From Balneola sp. (GTDB lineage Bacteria > Bacteroidota > Rhodothermia > Balneolales > Balneolaceae): 64,000 bases of DNA. The first letter of the stretch is position 1; every line of letters starts with the position of its first letter. The translations under genes were made by a program, and so were the position numbers. The stretch is taken from the NCBI GenBank assembly GCA_002694685.1, contig NZMW01000001.1, positions 124,001-188,000 of the forward strand, written 5' to 3'. Positions 1-9,753 of the stretch are shown in pieces. Under the pieces are notes generated by a model. That model worked only from the letters and a program-made list of their open reading frames with translations, did no database searches and was not told the DNA's origin.

Positions 1-264
1 GTAGATTCTACGGATATACATTACCTCAGAGTACTAAGTCCGGATGGTGAAGAGCAGTCATTTACGAAATTCAATCAAACCACGACGGTTTCAGCATTAC
101 CACCTCTTTCATACACACTGATCCTATTTAAGGATAAAAACGGCGACGGAAAGTGGAATCGAGGTTCTGTTGTTCCTTACAAATCACCTGAGCGATATTA
201 TGTCCAGGAAGGACTCCGCGTGCAAGAGGGGTTCACTTCAGGAGTGAACATCAATTTCGATTAA
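1..264 (+). CDS. C-terminal end of an Ig-like domain exported protein (partial)
   Basis: An open frame enters from the left edge and ends at TAA 262-264, giving 87 residues with no start inside the window. The tail contains 'YTLILFKDKNGDGKWNRGS' followed by a 'PERYYVQEGLRV' segment. This resembles the C-terminus of Bacteroidota lipoproteins with bacterial Ig-like (SbsA type) domains, which end with an 'aiyDxNxNGkWDtG...qPE.v' stretch. What is seen is the frame and this motif; family membership is from memory. Function is unknown, probably a cell-envelope protein. A 186-bp spacer separates it from the mutase gene, so the two need not be co-transcribed. Confidence 0.6.
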   Translation, partial: VDSTDIHYLRVLSPDGEEQSFTKFNQTTTVSALPPLSYTLILFKDKNGDGKWNRGSVVPYKSPERYYVQEGLRVQEGFTSGVNINFD

Positions 265-450
265 AAAGCACAATTTTTTGTTGCTGACATTGAAATTCTA
301 TGATGTATACCTGCGTTAATCCACCTGAAAGCATTTAAACCCATTTAAAGCATGGATTTTTGAAAATTGTAATATTCGATCAAGAAACTTAAAAATCCCT
401 GCTGTAATCCGTATCTTCTGGAACCGCTTCCAATATCAATTAATAAGAAT

Positions 451-3400
451 ATGTCGGTAAACACTAAAACATCACCAACTAAGAAAGCTTCAGCTCAACC
501 TTCAAATGCTCAGCATGTGCAGGAGCCGTATTCAGCCAAAAACAAAATTCGCTTTGTAACAGCCGCCAGTTTATTTGATGGCCACGATGCCAGTATCAAC
601 ATAATGCGTCGTATTTTGCAAAGTAGTGGAGCTGAGGTTATTCACTTAGGCCATAATCGCTCGGTACACGAGATTGTAAACTGCGCTATTCAGGAAGATG
701 CCCAGGGTATAGCAATAAGTTCTTACCAAGGCGGACACGTTGAGTATTTTAAATATATGATTGAACTGCTCGAAGAGCACGGAGCAGGTCACATCAAAGT
801 ATTTGGCGGTGGCGGTGGTGTGATTGTTGAGTCTGAAATTGAAGAACTTCATAATGCCGGAGTAACCCGAATCTTTTCAGTAGATGATGGAAGCTCAATG
901 GGATTGCAGGGCATGATCAACTTCATGCTGAAAGAATGTGACTTCAACCCTCTTTCTGTAGCTAAGCCGGAAATCAAAAAGCTAAAGCAAAGAGATACCA
1001 TTGCACTCTCCAGAGCTTTAACCGCTATTGAGAATGAAGCCGATGATGTGCTTAGCCTGAAAGAAGGCAAGCTGACGGATGCAAAAGGCAAAGAAATTGA
1101 ACTGTCTGAAAAGATCATTCCTTTAGTTGGAATCACCGGAACAGGCGGAGCAGGAAAAAGCTCGCTTACCGATGAACTCGTACGCCGTTTCCTTACAGAA
1201 TTTGAAGACCTCACCATTGGTATTATTTCAGTAGATCCATCCAAGGTGAAAACAGGCGGTGCGCTTTTGGGAGACCGCATCCGAATGAACAGCATTGATA
1301 CCGACAGAGTGTTTATGCGAAGTATGGCAACCCGTGCTTCTAATCGATCTACCAGTAAGGGATTATTGGGAGCTATTGAGCTTTATAAAGCGGCAGGATT
1401 TGATCTTATCGTTGTTGAAACCTCAGGAATTGGACAGAGTGGAACCGAGATTGTAGATATCACTGATATTCCGATGTATGTGATGACCAGTGAGTATGGA
1501 GCTGCTACCCAGCTAGAAAAAATCAACATGCTCGATCTGGCTGAACTGGTTGTGCTTAATAAATTTGAGAAGAAAGGTTCTCTGGATGCACTGCGGGATG
1601 TTCGCAAGCAAATGATTCGAAATATGGGTCAGTGGCATGCCAAGCAGGAAGATATGCCGGTTTACCCAACTATAGCCGCGCAGTTTAATGATGAAGGCGT
1701 GAACCGCTTATTCAAGGCTTTGGTCGATAAGATTAATGGCCATTACAGTATTGGTTGGGAAACCAAGATATACAACAATCCGGCTCCTGCTGAGAACATT
1801 CAGGCACAGGCTATTATCCCCGGAAAACGGGTGAGGTATTTATCTGAGATTTCAGAAACTGTTCGTGATTATCATACTTGGGTGGAAGATCAGGTTGATG
1901 TGGCGTCGAAACTGGATCAGGTTTCAGGAACAATAGATCAGTTAGAAAACTGGAACCCTGATGAAAAAGCGATTATGAAAGACAATCTCTCTACGATGAG
2001 GGAACACTGGCTTTCAAAACTGGATGTCCTTCCAAAGAAAATTCTGGAAGGCTGGGGTGAATTGTTTGAGAAATATCAGCAAGAATTTTTTGAAGTTCAG
2101 ATTCGCGATAAGACTTTCAAGAATAAATTATACCGTGAATCGCTAAGTGGACTGCAAATTCCACGAGTTGCACTTCCAAAGACCAAACATAAAGGAGAGC
2201 AGCTGAAATTTGCCCTTAAAGAAAATCTACCCGGATATTTCCCATATACGGCAGGCGTATTTCCATTTAAACGGGAGGGAGAAGATCCAACGAGAATGTT
2301 TGCGGGTGAAGGAACACCGGAGCGAACCAATAAACGTTTTCATTATGTAAGTGAAGGGATGCCGGCGGCCCGACTTTCCACTGCTTTTGACTCAGTGACG
2401 CTCTATGGTGAAGACCCCGGCTACCGCCCGGATATTTACGGCAAGATTGGAAACTCCGGAGTTAGTATTTGTACCCTGGATGATATGAAGAAGCTGTATT
2501 CCGGCTTTGAACTCACCTCTCCAAAAACATCCGTTTCGATGACTATCAACGGTCCGGCGCCGATGATTTTGGCCATGTTTATGAACACAGCTATTGATCA
2601 GGAAGTGGAACGCTACCTGAAAGAGAATGGAAAATGGGAAGAGGCCAAGAAGAAAATCAAAGCCTACTTCAAAGAACGTGATGTAGAGCAGCCTCACTAT
2701 GGAATGGAAATTCCCGAAGGTAGCGACGAGTTTGGTTTAGCTACATTGGGTATTTCTGGAGATCATTTGCTACCGGAAGACACTTATGAAGAGATCAAAG
2801 AACAAACGCTAAGCGTGGTCCGCGGAACCGTTCAGGCTGATATCCTTAAAGAAGATCAGGCCCAAAACACCTGTATTTTCTCCACTGAATTTGCCCTTAA
2901 GATGATGGGGGATATTCAGACTTATTTCACAGAACATAAAGTTCGGAATTACTACTCAGTGTCTATTTCCGGATATCATATTGCAGAAGCCGGCGCAAAT
3001 CCTATTACACAGGCTGCTTTTACGCTGGCTAACGGTTTTACCTTTGTGGAATATTACCTGGCACGCGGACTGGATGTGGATGATTTTGCTCACAACCTGT
3101 CGTTCTTCTTTAGCAATGGCCTAGATCCTGAATATGCGGTGATCGGCCGTGTAGCACGTCGTATTTGGGCGGTAGCTATGAAGGATAAATACGAAGCCAA
3201 CGATCGTTCCCAAAAACTGAAGTATCATATTCAAACCAGTGGCCGTTCGCTTCATGCACAGGAAATTCAGTTCAATGATATCCGTACAACACTGCAGGCG
3301 CTATTGGCTATTTATGATAACTGTAACTCCCTGCACACCAACGCTTACGATGAAGCAATAACGACTCCGACAGAGGAGTCAGTACGCCGTGCATTAGCTA

Positions 3401-3924
3401 TCCAGATGATCATCAACAAGGAGATGGGGACAGCGAAGAATGAGAATATCAATCAGGGTTCCTACTTCATTGAAGAGCTTACTGATTTAGTTGAAGAAGC
3501 TATTTTGACAGAATTTGATCGCATCACCGAACGTGGTGGCGTATTGGGCGCGATGGAAAACATGTATCAGCGCGGCAAGATTCAGGATGAGTCACTTTAT
3601 TATGAATCTAAGAAACACTCCGGCGAGCTTCCGATTATTGGTGTGAATACATTCCAGAAAGAAGAGGGTGGAGAAGAAGAGGACAAAGAAATCGATTTAA
3701 TCCGCTCTACCGAAGAGGAGAAGCGTCAGCAGATTGAAAACCTCGAGAAGTTCTGGAAACGAAATGAGAAAGATGCTGAAGAAGCCATCGAACGACTCAA
3801 AGAAGTAGCCCGTAATAACGGCAACTTATTTGAAGAACTCATGGAGACCGTAAAAGTCGCTTCATTGGGTCAGATCTCTCATGCCTTGTATGAGGTAGGT
3901 GGGCAGTATCGACGGAACATGTAA
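451..3924 (+). CDS. icmF: Fused isobutyryl-CoA mutase with G-protein chaperone domain (IcmF)
   Basis: A 1157-residue adenosylcobalamin enzyme that interconverts isobutyryl-CoA and n-butyryl-CoA, or related branched acyl-CoAs, by carbon-skeleton rearrangement. Domain order fits IcmF: B12-binding domain (residues about 32-165, cobalt-ligand His45 in 'DGHDAS'), MeaB-like GTPase chaperone (P-loop 'GTGGAGKSS' near 230-238; base-recognition 'NKFEKKG' near 370-376), a linker, then the mutase barrel from about 570 to the end. The substrate region reads 'GVFPFKR' (602-608), with Phe where methylmalonyl-CoA mutases have Tyr; this is why it is called IcmF and not a methylmalonyl-CoA mutase. The length (about 1,100 residues) is normal for IcmF. 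It stands alone between unrelated genes, and a long inverted repeat follows its stop. The ATG start places the His motif at the usual distance from the N-terminus. Confidence 0.93.
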   Translation: MSVNTKTSPTKKASAQPSNAQHVQEPYSAKNKIRFVTAASLFDGHDASINIMRRILQSSGAEVIHLGHNRSVHEIVNCAIQEDAQGIAISSYQGGHVEYFKYMIELLEEHGAGHIKVFGGGGGVIVESEIEELHNAGVTRIFSVDDGSSMGLQGMINFMLKECDFNPLSVAKPEIKKLKQRDTIALSRALTAIENEADDVLSLKEGKLTDAKGKEIELSEKIIPLVGITGTGGAGKSSLTDELVRRFLTEFEDLTIGIISVDPSKVKTGGALLGDRIRMNSIDTDRVFMRSMATRASNRSTSKGLLGAIELYKAAGFDLIVVETSGIGQSGTEIVDITDIPMYVMTSEYGAATQLEKINMLDLAELVVLNKFEKKGSLDALRDVRKQMIRNMGQWHAKQEDMPVYPTIAAQFNDEGVNRLFKALVDKINGHYSIGWETKIYNNPAPAENIQAQAIIPGKRVRYLSEISETVRDYHTWVEDQVDVASKLDQVSGTIDQLENWNPDEKAIMKDNLSTMREHWLSKLDVLPKKILEGWGELFEKYQQEFFEVQIRDKTFKNKLYRESLSGLQIPRVALPKTKHKGEQLKFALKENLPGYFPYTAGVFPFKREGEDPTRMFAGEGTPERTNKRFHYVSEGMPAARLSTAFDSVTLYGEDPGYRPDIYGKIGNSGVSICTLDDMKKLYSGFELTSPKTSVSMTINGPAPMILAMFMNTAIDQEVERYLKENGKWEEAKKKIKAYFKERDVEQPHYGMEIPEGSDEFGLATLGISGDHLLPEDTYEEIKEQTLSVVRGTVQADILKEDQAQNTCIFSTEFALKMMGDIQTYFTEHKVRNYYSVSISGYHIAEAGANPITQAAFTLANGFTFVEYYLARGLDVDDFAHNLSFFFSNGLDPEYAVIGRVARRIWAVAMKDKYEANDRSQKLKYHIQTSGRSLHAQEIQFNDIRTTLQALLAIYDNCNSLHTNAYDEAITTPTEESVRRALAIQMIINKEMGTAKNENINQGSYFIEELTDLVEEAILTEFDRITERGGVLGAMENMYQRGKIQDESLYYESKKHSGELPIIGVNTFQKEEGGEEEDKEIDLIRSTEEEKRQQIENLEKFWKRNEKDAEEAIERLKEVARNNGNLFEELMETVKVASLGQISHALYEVGGQYRRNM

Positions 3925-3928
3925 TTTC

Positions 3929-3990
3929 GTTGATTGGTTAATCGTTATTCGGAAATCGATAGATTTGGCAGGAACGATTAACCAATCAAC
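3929..3990. repeat. Perfect 18-bp inverted repeat between convergent genes
   Basis: Left arm 3929-3946 (GTTGATTGGTTAATCGTT) is perfectly complementary to right arm 3973-3990, with a 26-base loop. It lies between the convergent icmF and SRPBCC genes, where it could act as a two-way terminator, although neither side has a clean T-tract. It shares the words 'TTAATCGTTATTCG / GATTAACGAAT' with the hairpin at 35959-36117, suggesting a dispersed repeat family. Confidence 0.75.
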
Positions 3991-4000
3991 GATTAACGAA

Positions 4001-4486
4001 TCACTCGAACTCTGACAAAACCTTATCCAGCTGATCAAAAGCCTTAGATAAGCCGTCTTTCATACCCATCTCCAAGATTTGGTTCAGCTGTTCTTCTGAT
4101 TCATATTCTGTGATCATCATCATCTCGGTGTGTCCGGAGACTTCGTTGAAGTTCGCAGCGAAATGCGCAACGGGCAGGTCAGTATTTACCTTTCCATCTT
4201 CATCACAAAAAACATCATCGCCGGTAAAATTGTGAGGCTCCTCAATGGAATTGTAGTTGGTGCGGCCCCAATGTTCTTCACCGTTTGGTCCAATCATGGC
4301 ATAAATGCGGTGTCCGTCTTCCTTAAACTCCATGTGGGTAGTTTTAGACTTCCAGGGTTTAGGAGCCCACCATTGGTCCAGAAGTTTCGATTCAGTCCAG
4401 GTCTTCCAAACCAGGGAAACCGGAGCTTCAAAGGTGCGGGTGACGGTTAGTATATTCTTGCGTGAAGTAAAGTTTGTGTTAGCCAT
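4001..4486 (-). CDS. SRPBCC (AHSA1-like) domain protein
   Basis: A 161-residue soluble protein with the AHSA1/START-like ligand-binding fold. The N-terminal signature is visible: 'LTVTRTFEAPVSLVWKTWTE' followed by 'LLDQWWAPKPW' and 'MEFKEDGH', as in the SRPBCC family named after the Hsp90 ATPase activator Aha1. In bacteria these small stand-alone proteins are thought to bind hydrophobic ligands or act in stress responses; no specific substrate can be read here. It is monocistronic, convergent with icmF and divergent from the repeat protein at 4.6 kb. Family assignment is confident; function is unknown. Confidence 0.85.
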   Translation of the reverse strand: MANTNFTSRKNILTVTRTFEAPVSLVWKTWTESKLLDQWWAPKPWKSKTTHMEFKEDGHRIYAMIGPNGEEHWGRTNYNSIEEPHNFTGDDVFCDEDGKVNTDLPVAHFAANFNEVSGHTEMMMITEYESEEQLNQILEMGMKDGLSKAFDQLDKVLSEFE

Positions 4487-4595
4487 GTGCAGATTACGTT
4501 TAGTAGTTCGGTTTAATATAGTACAGTGATTTGAAAAATCATCAGGTGCACTTCTCTATTCTATTTTAGTGGCACAATCCATACATTCTGATATT

Positions 4596-5453
4596 ATGGC
4601 TCCACAAAAAGATAGAAAAAGAGTAATTGGAAACGACCTTCGGAATAATGATCCTGATGAAGAGCCGGAGTTTGAGTTAGACCAAGAGCAGGGTGAAAGC
4701 GATGCCGAAACCAATCCCGATTTTGAAGCTACATCCTATCATGTTGATAAGAAAAGCACGTTTAAGCGAGACTCTATTGTGATTGGGATTTTCATAATAA
4801 TAACGTTCTTCTGGTATTTTGATGGAAAGCCGTTGGAAGCACTAGGGATGAGAGGTGATTCGGGGCAAGTCACAGAGGTTATTCAACAAAGTGATGCTGG
4901 TGCAGGTTTTGCTTTTCTGGATTATTTGAGTGCTGTCAACGAACTTGAATTTTCACGTGAGCCTTCTCAAAATCAGGTAAATGCCCTCTATCAAAACGGG
5001 GTTCCTTTGGAATATATGCAGGAACTGGAGCGCTTGAATTATTTGGAAGAACTAAGTTATACAGGCGTAATTGGGCTGTATGCGAATGGAGTTCCCATTG
5101 AGTATATACAGAATCTAGGGCGTATAGATTATTTGGATGAGGTAAACTATTCGGGCATCATAGGGTTGTATTCCAGCGGAGTATCCGAAGATTATTTAAC
5201 AGGGCTAAACCGACTGGATTACCTCGATGAAACCAGTTATTCAGGTATTATCGGATTATACTCAAGTGGTGTCCCGCTTAGTTACATGCAGACTCTAAAT
5301 CAATTCGATTATCTGGATGAAGTATCCTATTCAGGCATTATTGGGATGTATGCGAATGGTGTAACTGAAGATTTTATCAGGGAGCTGGGTCGCCGTGATA
5401 TGTTGGATGAAATGAGCTATACCGAAGTCATTACAATGTATCAGAACAATTAA
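4596..5453 (+). CDS. Membrane-anchored protein with 30-residue tandem repeats
   Basis: About 285 residues from ATG 4596; a GTG at 4569 would add nine residues, and ATG was preferred because neither has a ribosome-binding site. The N-terminal 65 residues are acidic and polar (cytoplasmic in style), followed by one hydrophobic segment 'DSIVIGIFIIITFFWYF' and then a run of repeats. The repeat unit is 30 residues, 'DYLDExxYSGIIGLYSSGV' plus 'xxxYxxxLxxL', with about four good copies, a degenerate first copy and a truncated last one. The pattern (l-x-GV-x-x-x-Y/F-I-x-x-L) resembles repeats attached to BlaR1/M56-type membrane proteins in this group (family recall). The repeat domain probably faces the periplasm and could bind a protein or peptide. 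No enzyme motif is present, so the function is not known. Confidence 0.7.
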   Translation: MAPQKDRKRVIGNDLRNNDPDEEPEFELDQEQGESDAETNPDFEATSYHVDKKSTFKRDSIVIGIFIIITFFWYFDGKPLEALGMRGDSGQVTEVIQQSDAGAGFAFLDYLSAVNELEFSREPSQNQVNALYQNGVPLEYMQELERLNYLEELSYTGVIGLYANGVPIEYIQNLGRIDYLDEVNYSGIIGLYSSGVSEDYLTGLNRLDYLDETSYSGIIGLYSSGVPLSYMQTLNQFDYLDEVSYSGIIGMYANGVTEDFIRELGRRDMLDEMSYTEVITMYQNN

Positions 5454-5491
5454 GTATTCATCTAAACCCTTCTCTTAACATTCATTTTTAT

Positions 5492-6700
5492 ATGAAGAAA
5501 CTCCTTAGCCTGTTTGCAGTCCTTTTATTCTGTTCACCCTTAGTTTTCTCCCAATCTCCAAAAGAAGGGGTATGGAAAGGAGCAATCATTTATGAAAGCG
5601 TCGAAGTTCCTTTCAACTTTGAGTATGCAAACTCTGAAGAAAGTGATCCAACCCTAATATTTATAAATGGTGAAGATCGGGCTTCACTGAAAGCAGAAGT
5701 AAGAAACGACAGTCTCATTATTCCCATGTTCGGATTTGACATCACGTTGAAAATGGCGATGGGCGAAGAGCGAATGACGGGAGAGCTAATAAAGCATTAC
5801 CGAAATCAGAGCTATGCTTTTGAAGCTGTATATGGATTGCCCCGATATGAAATTACTGAGGAAACGAACCCAGTTGAAGTTGGATCCCGCTGGGCGATGA
5901 AAGTAAATGCCGGACAAAGCAGTGAGTATCCGGCTGTTGGACTTTTTGAGCAGAATGGAAATAGAGTAACTGGAACCATCATGACCAAAGTAAGTGACTA
6001 TCGGTTTTTTGAAGGTAAGGTTGAGGGCAATGCGTTGGTTATGTCCACCTTCGATGGAGTGCATTCTTTTGTGTTGAAGGGAGTTTATGATGAAACCTTA
6101 GATAGTTGGAGTGGGGAGTTAATTTTAGATAATGGTTACGCTCAGAAGTGGGGGGCAGAGAAGGATGAATCCGCGGAGCTTCCTAATCCCTTTGAAATGG
6201 TAGATCTGAGTGAAAAAGATATTAAGCCTGATTTCGATAAGTTATCCGCCTTGTCAAATCAAAAAATTGACCCAGAAACTTATAAAGGTAAGGTGCTCGT
6301 CATTCAGTTGATGGGAACTTGGTGTGCAAACAGTCAGGATCAAACACGCTACCTCACCAATTGGTATGCGAAAAACAAAGACCGGAATGTCGAGATACTG
6401 GCTGTGAATTATGAGGCGAATTATAGCCCTGAATATGGATTAAGCCGAATAGAAACCTATAAAGAGCGGCTGGGTATAGAATACGATATGATTTTAGGAG
6501 GTCGGATTAGCAAATCTGAAGCGGCTCATCCTTTCCCTTTTATGGATCAAATTGAGGCTTTCCCGACACTGGTCATTATTGATAAAGAAGGATATGCCCG
6601 CCACGTTCACAGCTATTTTACGGGTCCCGCAACCGGTGAGTACTATGAGGACTTTGACAGACGATTTAATGCAATTATAGATGAACTTGTTGCCGAATAA
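5492..6700 (+). CDS. Exported TlpA-like thioredoxin-fold protein with CxxS motif
   Basis: 402 residues with a clear signal peptide ('MKKLLSLFAVLLFCSPLVFS'), a beta-rich N-terminal region (about 22-225) and a C-terminal TlpA/AhpC-type thioredoxin domain (about 245-400). The active-site region is 'LMGTWCANSQDQTRYL': Cys278 is kept, but the second cysteine of WCxxC is Ser281. A canonical dithiol exchange is therefore not possible; a monothiol, isomerase-like or peroxidase-like role, or a structural role, is more likely. Bacteroidota TlpA proteins usually read 'WCxPC' or 'WCPNC'. The gene follows the repeat protein by 38 bp on the same strand and may be co-transcribed with it. Confidence 0.82.
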   Translation: MKKLLSLFAVLLFCSPLVFSQSPKEGVWKGAIIYESVEVPFNFEYANSEESDPTLIFINGEDRASLKAEVRNDSLIIPMFGFDITLKMAMGEERMTGELIKHYRNQSYAFEAVYGLPRYEITEETNPVEVGSRWAMKVNAGQSSEYPAVGLFEQNGNRVTGTIMTKVSDYRFFEGKVEGNALVMSTFDGVHSFVLKGVYDETLDSWSGELILDNGYAQKWGAEKDESAELPNPFEMVDLSEKDIKPDFDKLSALSNQKIDPETYKGKVLVIQLMGTWCANSQDQTRYLTNWYAKNKDRNVEILAVNYEANYSPEYGLSRIETYKERLGIEYDMILGGRISKSEAAHPFPFMDQIEAFPTLVIIDKEGYARHVHSYFTGPATGEYYEDFDRRFNAIIDELVAE

Positions 6701-6714
6701 GCCCTTCAAAAAGA

Positions 6715-7041
6715 TTAACCTTTCTTCTTTTTCTTTTTTGGCTCCGGCAGTTCTTTCAATGTAACCCGGATTAACTCACTCAGCCATTCTGAATCCTCAA
6801 GCTTATCTTCAATCAAAAAGCTATTCTTTGCACCTTTGTAGGGTGGGGCTTCTATTACGTTGCCAATATAATCTCGACCGGCTTGAGTGGGCTTTACAAA
6901 AAGCTTGTTGTCACAAATCAACCCAAAAATTTTCCCATCGGAAAATATTCCATACTCCCCGAACATGCTCTTAGCATGGATACTGCCAGTATTTTGAATT
7001 TGTTCAACAACGAAATCTACGAAGTCTTTATCTGTTGCCAT
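6715..7041 (-). CDS. TfoX N-terminal domain protein
   Basis: 108 residues that fit the TfoX/Sxy N-terminal domain: 'FVVEQIQNTGSIHAKSMFGEYGIF' (here split as 'GSIHAKSMFGEYGIF' near 18-32) followed by 'DGKIFGLICDNKLFVKP' and 'PYKGAKNSF'. Full TfoX of Gammaproteobacteria activates competence genes, but short single-domain members are widespread and uncharacterised, so no competence role is claimed. The tail is a lysine run ('PKKKKKKG'), plausibly nucleic-acid binding. The gene is convergent with the thioredoxin gene, with only 14 bp between the stops, and lies just downstream of the secreted protein gene on the same strand. Confidence 0.85.
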   Translation of the reverse strand: MATDKDFVDFVVEQIQNTGSIHAKSMFGEYGIFSDGKIFGLICDNKLFVKPTQAGRDYIGNVIEAPPYKGAKNSFLIEDKLEDSEWLSELIRVTLKELPEPKKKKKKG

Positions 7042-7081
7042 TCTTTATTAGTGGTAAGGGTTGAATTCCAAAATAGAAGAA

Positions 7082-7669
7082 CTATTCGATTTTGGTACAA
7101 GAAATTTTCCAGGTTGGATAGGAAAACGTCTCTGCCTTATCAGTCCACTCACCAACCCAGTTGAATTGGTTATCCGTTATTTCTGAAAAAGTGAGTCTGA
7201 AATACCCTTCATTTCCATTTGGTGAAGCTTGATCCCTGTAGAATGAGATGCTTTCCTTTTCAGTCTTTGTACCTTCCCAAGCCGGTAGTCTGCTGGGGAT
7301 GGATCCTGATGCATAATAGTGGACATACCATTTAAGGCTGTCAGCATTGAATTGTCGGATACTTCCTGAATGTGCACCATCGGCTTTCAGGGTTTCATCT
7401 TGAACGGCTTTACCATTCATGATGTATTTGAAGATCCAGTACATATCAACCGGTTCATTCCAGGAACCATCCTGGGCACGGCTTTCTGAACTGCATTCGC
7501 TTTTGCCAATGAGTGGTGCAAAATCGCCAACTTGTTCAGGAGCATCCGGATTAAGCTGACCATAAGGATGAGCTTCTGAAGGTTCATATTCATATTGAGC
7601 GAAAGCAGGGATTATTGAGGCGGTAAAAAGAAAAAGAAGTAGCAAGAGAGATTTCATTAGCCCATTCAT
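7082..7669 (-). CDS. Secreted DUF1579-like beta-barrel protein
   Basis: 195 residues with a signal peptide ('MKSLLLLLFLFTASIIPAFA', starting at the fifth residue; ATG 7657 is an equally good start). The mature part has a 'DFAPLIGKSECSSES' start, 'MNGKAVQDETL', and a C-terminal 'YPTWKISCTKIE'. The order (a weight-loss-like 'G.W.c.s' start, a central 'G.a.qde', a closing beta strand) resembles lipocalin-like DUF1579 proteins; this is a weak family guess. Two cysteines near the two ends could form a disulfide in the periplasm. Function unknown. It is divergent from the GH2 gene across a 271-bp spacer in which no convincing operator was found. Confidence 0.6.
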   Translation of the reverse strand: MNGLMKSLLLLLFLFTASIIPAFAQYEYEPSEAHPYGQLNPDAPEQVGDFAPLIGKSECSSESRAQDGSWNEPVDMYWIFKYIMNGKAVQDETLKADGAHSGSIRQFNADSLKWYVHYYASGSIPSRLPAWEGTKTEKESISFYRDQASPNGNEGYFRLTFSEITDNQFNWVGEWTDKAETFSYPTWKISCTKIE

Positions 7670-7940
7670 CTAAAGTGATAGTATCTGTTTAGCATTGGGA
7701 AACCTACGGCATTCATCAATATAAGGTTCATTGCTGGTAAATTGTGCGGATAATAGATAGGAGACTTCTACCGGGGATAATCAATAAAATAGAAATTTGA
7801 GCTGGTAATTCATCTTAATTTCATTACTTTATAAAAGTTAAATAAAAAATTGAAAAACCGTTTAAACTCATCAATGCTATTATTTTTATGATATTCGAAT
7901 TGGTTTTCAAAATAAATTCCAAAAAAATAAACTTTTCCAA

Positions 7941-9746
7941 ATGAGTAAAATAAAGGTAGTCCTCCTCCTAACTTTTTTAGCTTCGTCAACAGGAATTTTT
8001 GCCCAAGGTCAGTTGTCTGATAAACCAATTCAGAATATTGAAGCCCGTGATAAGGTTACCCTGGATGGTTTATGGAGCATAATTGTAGATCCGCTTGAAA
8101 ATGGATATTACAACTACCGATGGCAGCCTAAAGACAATGGATACTTCATGGATGCAAAAATGGAGAATCCTTCCGATCTGATCGAATATAACTTTGATAC
8201 TAGTTATCAAATCATGGTTCCTGGTGACTGGAATACGCAGATGGAGAAACTCTATTTTTATGAAGGCACCGTTTGGTATAAGAAGAGTTTTGATTATGAT
8301 CTACAACCAAACGAAAGAGCTTATGTCTATTTCGAAGCTGCAAACTATGAGGCAATAGCTTATCTGAATGGGGAGAAGCTTGGTGAACATATAGGAGGCT
8401 ATACTCCATTTCAGTTTGAGGTGACGGACGTCATCAAAGAAAAAGACAATTTTTTGGTTGTAAAAGTTGACAATAAGCGTCTTCGGGAAGCTATCCCGAC
8501 CATTAATACAGATTGGTGGAATTATGGAGGAATTACACGATCTGTACATCTTATCAAAACTCCACAAACTTATATAAAAGATTATTACCTGCAGTTGGCA
8601 GACGGCTCCACCAATAAACTGGAAGGCTGGGTTGAACTCAATGATGACACAAGTGGAGAAATGGTTCAGCTTGGAATTCCGGAGTTAAATATCTCGGAAG
8701 AATTCGAGGTGCGGAATGGTAAGGTTGAGTTTATGCTGGATGCCAGGCCGGAATTATGGTCTCCTAAGAATCCTAAGCTCTATGATGTATATATCAAGAT
8801 GGGAGAGAATGTAATTGAAGATGAAATTGGTTTTCGCACTATAGAAACAGACGGCACCAACATACTGCTGAACGGGGAAGAGATTTTTCTCAAGGGAATT
8901 AGCATTCATGAAGAAGCTCCCTTCAAAACAGGAAGAGTTACGGCCGTAGAGGAAGTGCGAATCCTGCTTCAGTGGGCTAAAGAGCTTGGGGTGAATTTTG
9001 TTAGGCTGGCTCATTATCCGCATAATGAAGCGATGGTGCGGGAGGCGGAGAAAATGGGACTTATGGTTTGGTCAGAAATCCCGGTTTACTGGACGGTGTT
9101 ATTTGAGAATGAAGACACTTTCAAAAATGCTGAGCAACAGCTTGAGGATATGATGATCAGGGATAAGAATCGTGCAGCTGTGGTTCTATGGTCCATAGCA
9201 AATGAGACTCCTGTAAGTGAGGGACGGAACACCTTCCTTAAAAACCTTGCGGACCGGGCACGCGCAATAGATGACACCCGACTTATCACAGCTGCTCTGG
9301 AAAGTCATAACAGTAAAGATGGGGTTAAGTTTATTGATGATCCCGCCGCTGGTTATGTAGATGTTATTGGGATTAATAATTACTGTGGATGGTATGTTCG
9401 AACTCCGGAATCTTGTAAGGATATTGAATGGGCTTCAGAGTATGACAAGCCGGTAATTGTGAGTGAATTTGGAGCCGGAGCTTTACAGGGAATGCATGGA
9501 GACAAGAACGAGCGCTGGACTGAAGAATATCAGGTAAGCGTGTACGAAAACAATATCGAAATGCTGAAGAACATGGACTTTCTTGCCGGTGCATCTCCAT
9601 GGATTTTGATGGACTTTCGTTCTCATCGTCGTCACCTGAGCAGAATTCAGGCTGACTTCAACAGAAAGGGACTTATTTCTGAACAAGGAGTTCGCAAAAA
9701 AGCTTTTTATACTCTTCAGGAATACTATAATAGTATCGAGAACTAA
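7941..9746 (+). CDS. Exported glycoside hydrolase family 2 enzyme, probably beta-glucuronidase
   Basis: 601 residues with signal peptide 'MSKIKVVLLLTFLASSTGIFAQ', then the GH2 sugar-binding jelly roll ('PGDWNTQ...GTVWYKKSF'), an Ig-like domain, and the TIM barrel. The acid/base is Glu422 in 'LWSIANETP' and the nucleophile Glu509 in 'IVSEFGAGA'. Near the C-terminus 'FNRKGL' carries Asn574-x-Lys576, matching the N-x-K motif that recognises the glucuronate carboxylate in E. coli GusA, and the length is close to GusA (603). Beta-glucuronidase is therefore favoured over beta-galactosidase, but this is inference. It is the first gene of a glycan cluster, 7 bp ahead of the GH5 gene, and acts in the periplasm or outside the cell. 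Confidence 0.88.
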   Translation: MSKIKVVLLLTFLASSTGIFAQGQLSDKPIQNIEARDKVTLDGLWSIIVDPLENGYYNYRWQPKDNGYFMDAKMENPSDLIEYNFDTSYQIMVPGDWNTQMEKLYFYEGTVWYKKSFDYDLQPNERAYVYFEAANYEAIAYLNGEKLGEHIGGYTPFQFEVTDVIKEKDNFLVVKVDNKRLREAIPTINTDWWNYGGITRSVHLIKTPQTYIKDYYLQLADGSTNKLEGWVELNDDTSGEMVQLGIPELNISEEFEVRNGKVEFMLDARPELWSPKNPKLYDVYIKMGENVIEDEIGFRTIETDGTNILLNGEEIFLKGISIHEEAPFKTGRVTAVEEVRILLQWAKELGVNFVRLAHYPHNEAMVREAEKMGLMVWSEIPVYWTVLFENEDTFKNAEQQLEDMMIRDKNRAAVVLWSIANETPVSEGRNTFLKNLADRARAIDDTRLITAALESHNSKDGVKFIDDPAAGYVDVIGINNYCGWYVRTPESCKDIEWASEYDKPVIVSEFGAGALQGMHGDKNERWTEEYQVSVYENNIEMLKNMDFLAGASPWILMDFRSHRRHLSRIQADFNRKGLISEQGVRKKAFYTLQEYYNSIEN

Positions 9747-9753
9747 TGCTCAT

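Noticed and set aside
646-2697. Several minus-strand open frames of 60-150 codons inside the mutase gene
   Set aside because: They lie antisense to a confidently identified enzyme, have no recognisable domains, and use the reverse complement of its codons.
451-3924. Methylmalonyl-CoA mutase plus separate MeaB
   Set aside because: The B12, GTPase and mutase domains are in one frame in the IcmF order, and the active site has Phe in place of the Tyr of methylmalonyl-CoA mutase.
4130-4529. Plus-strand open frames over the SRPBCC gene
   Set aside because: They are antisense to a clear family member and contain no motif of their own.
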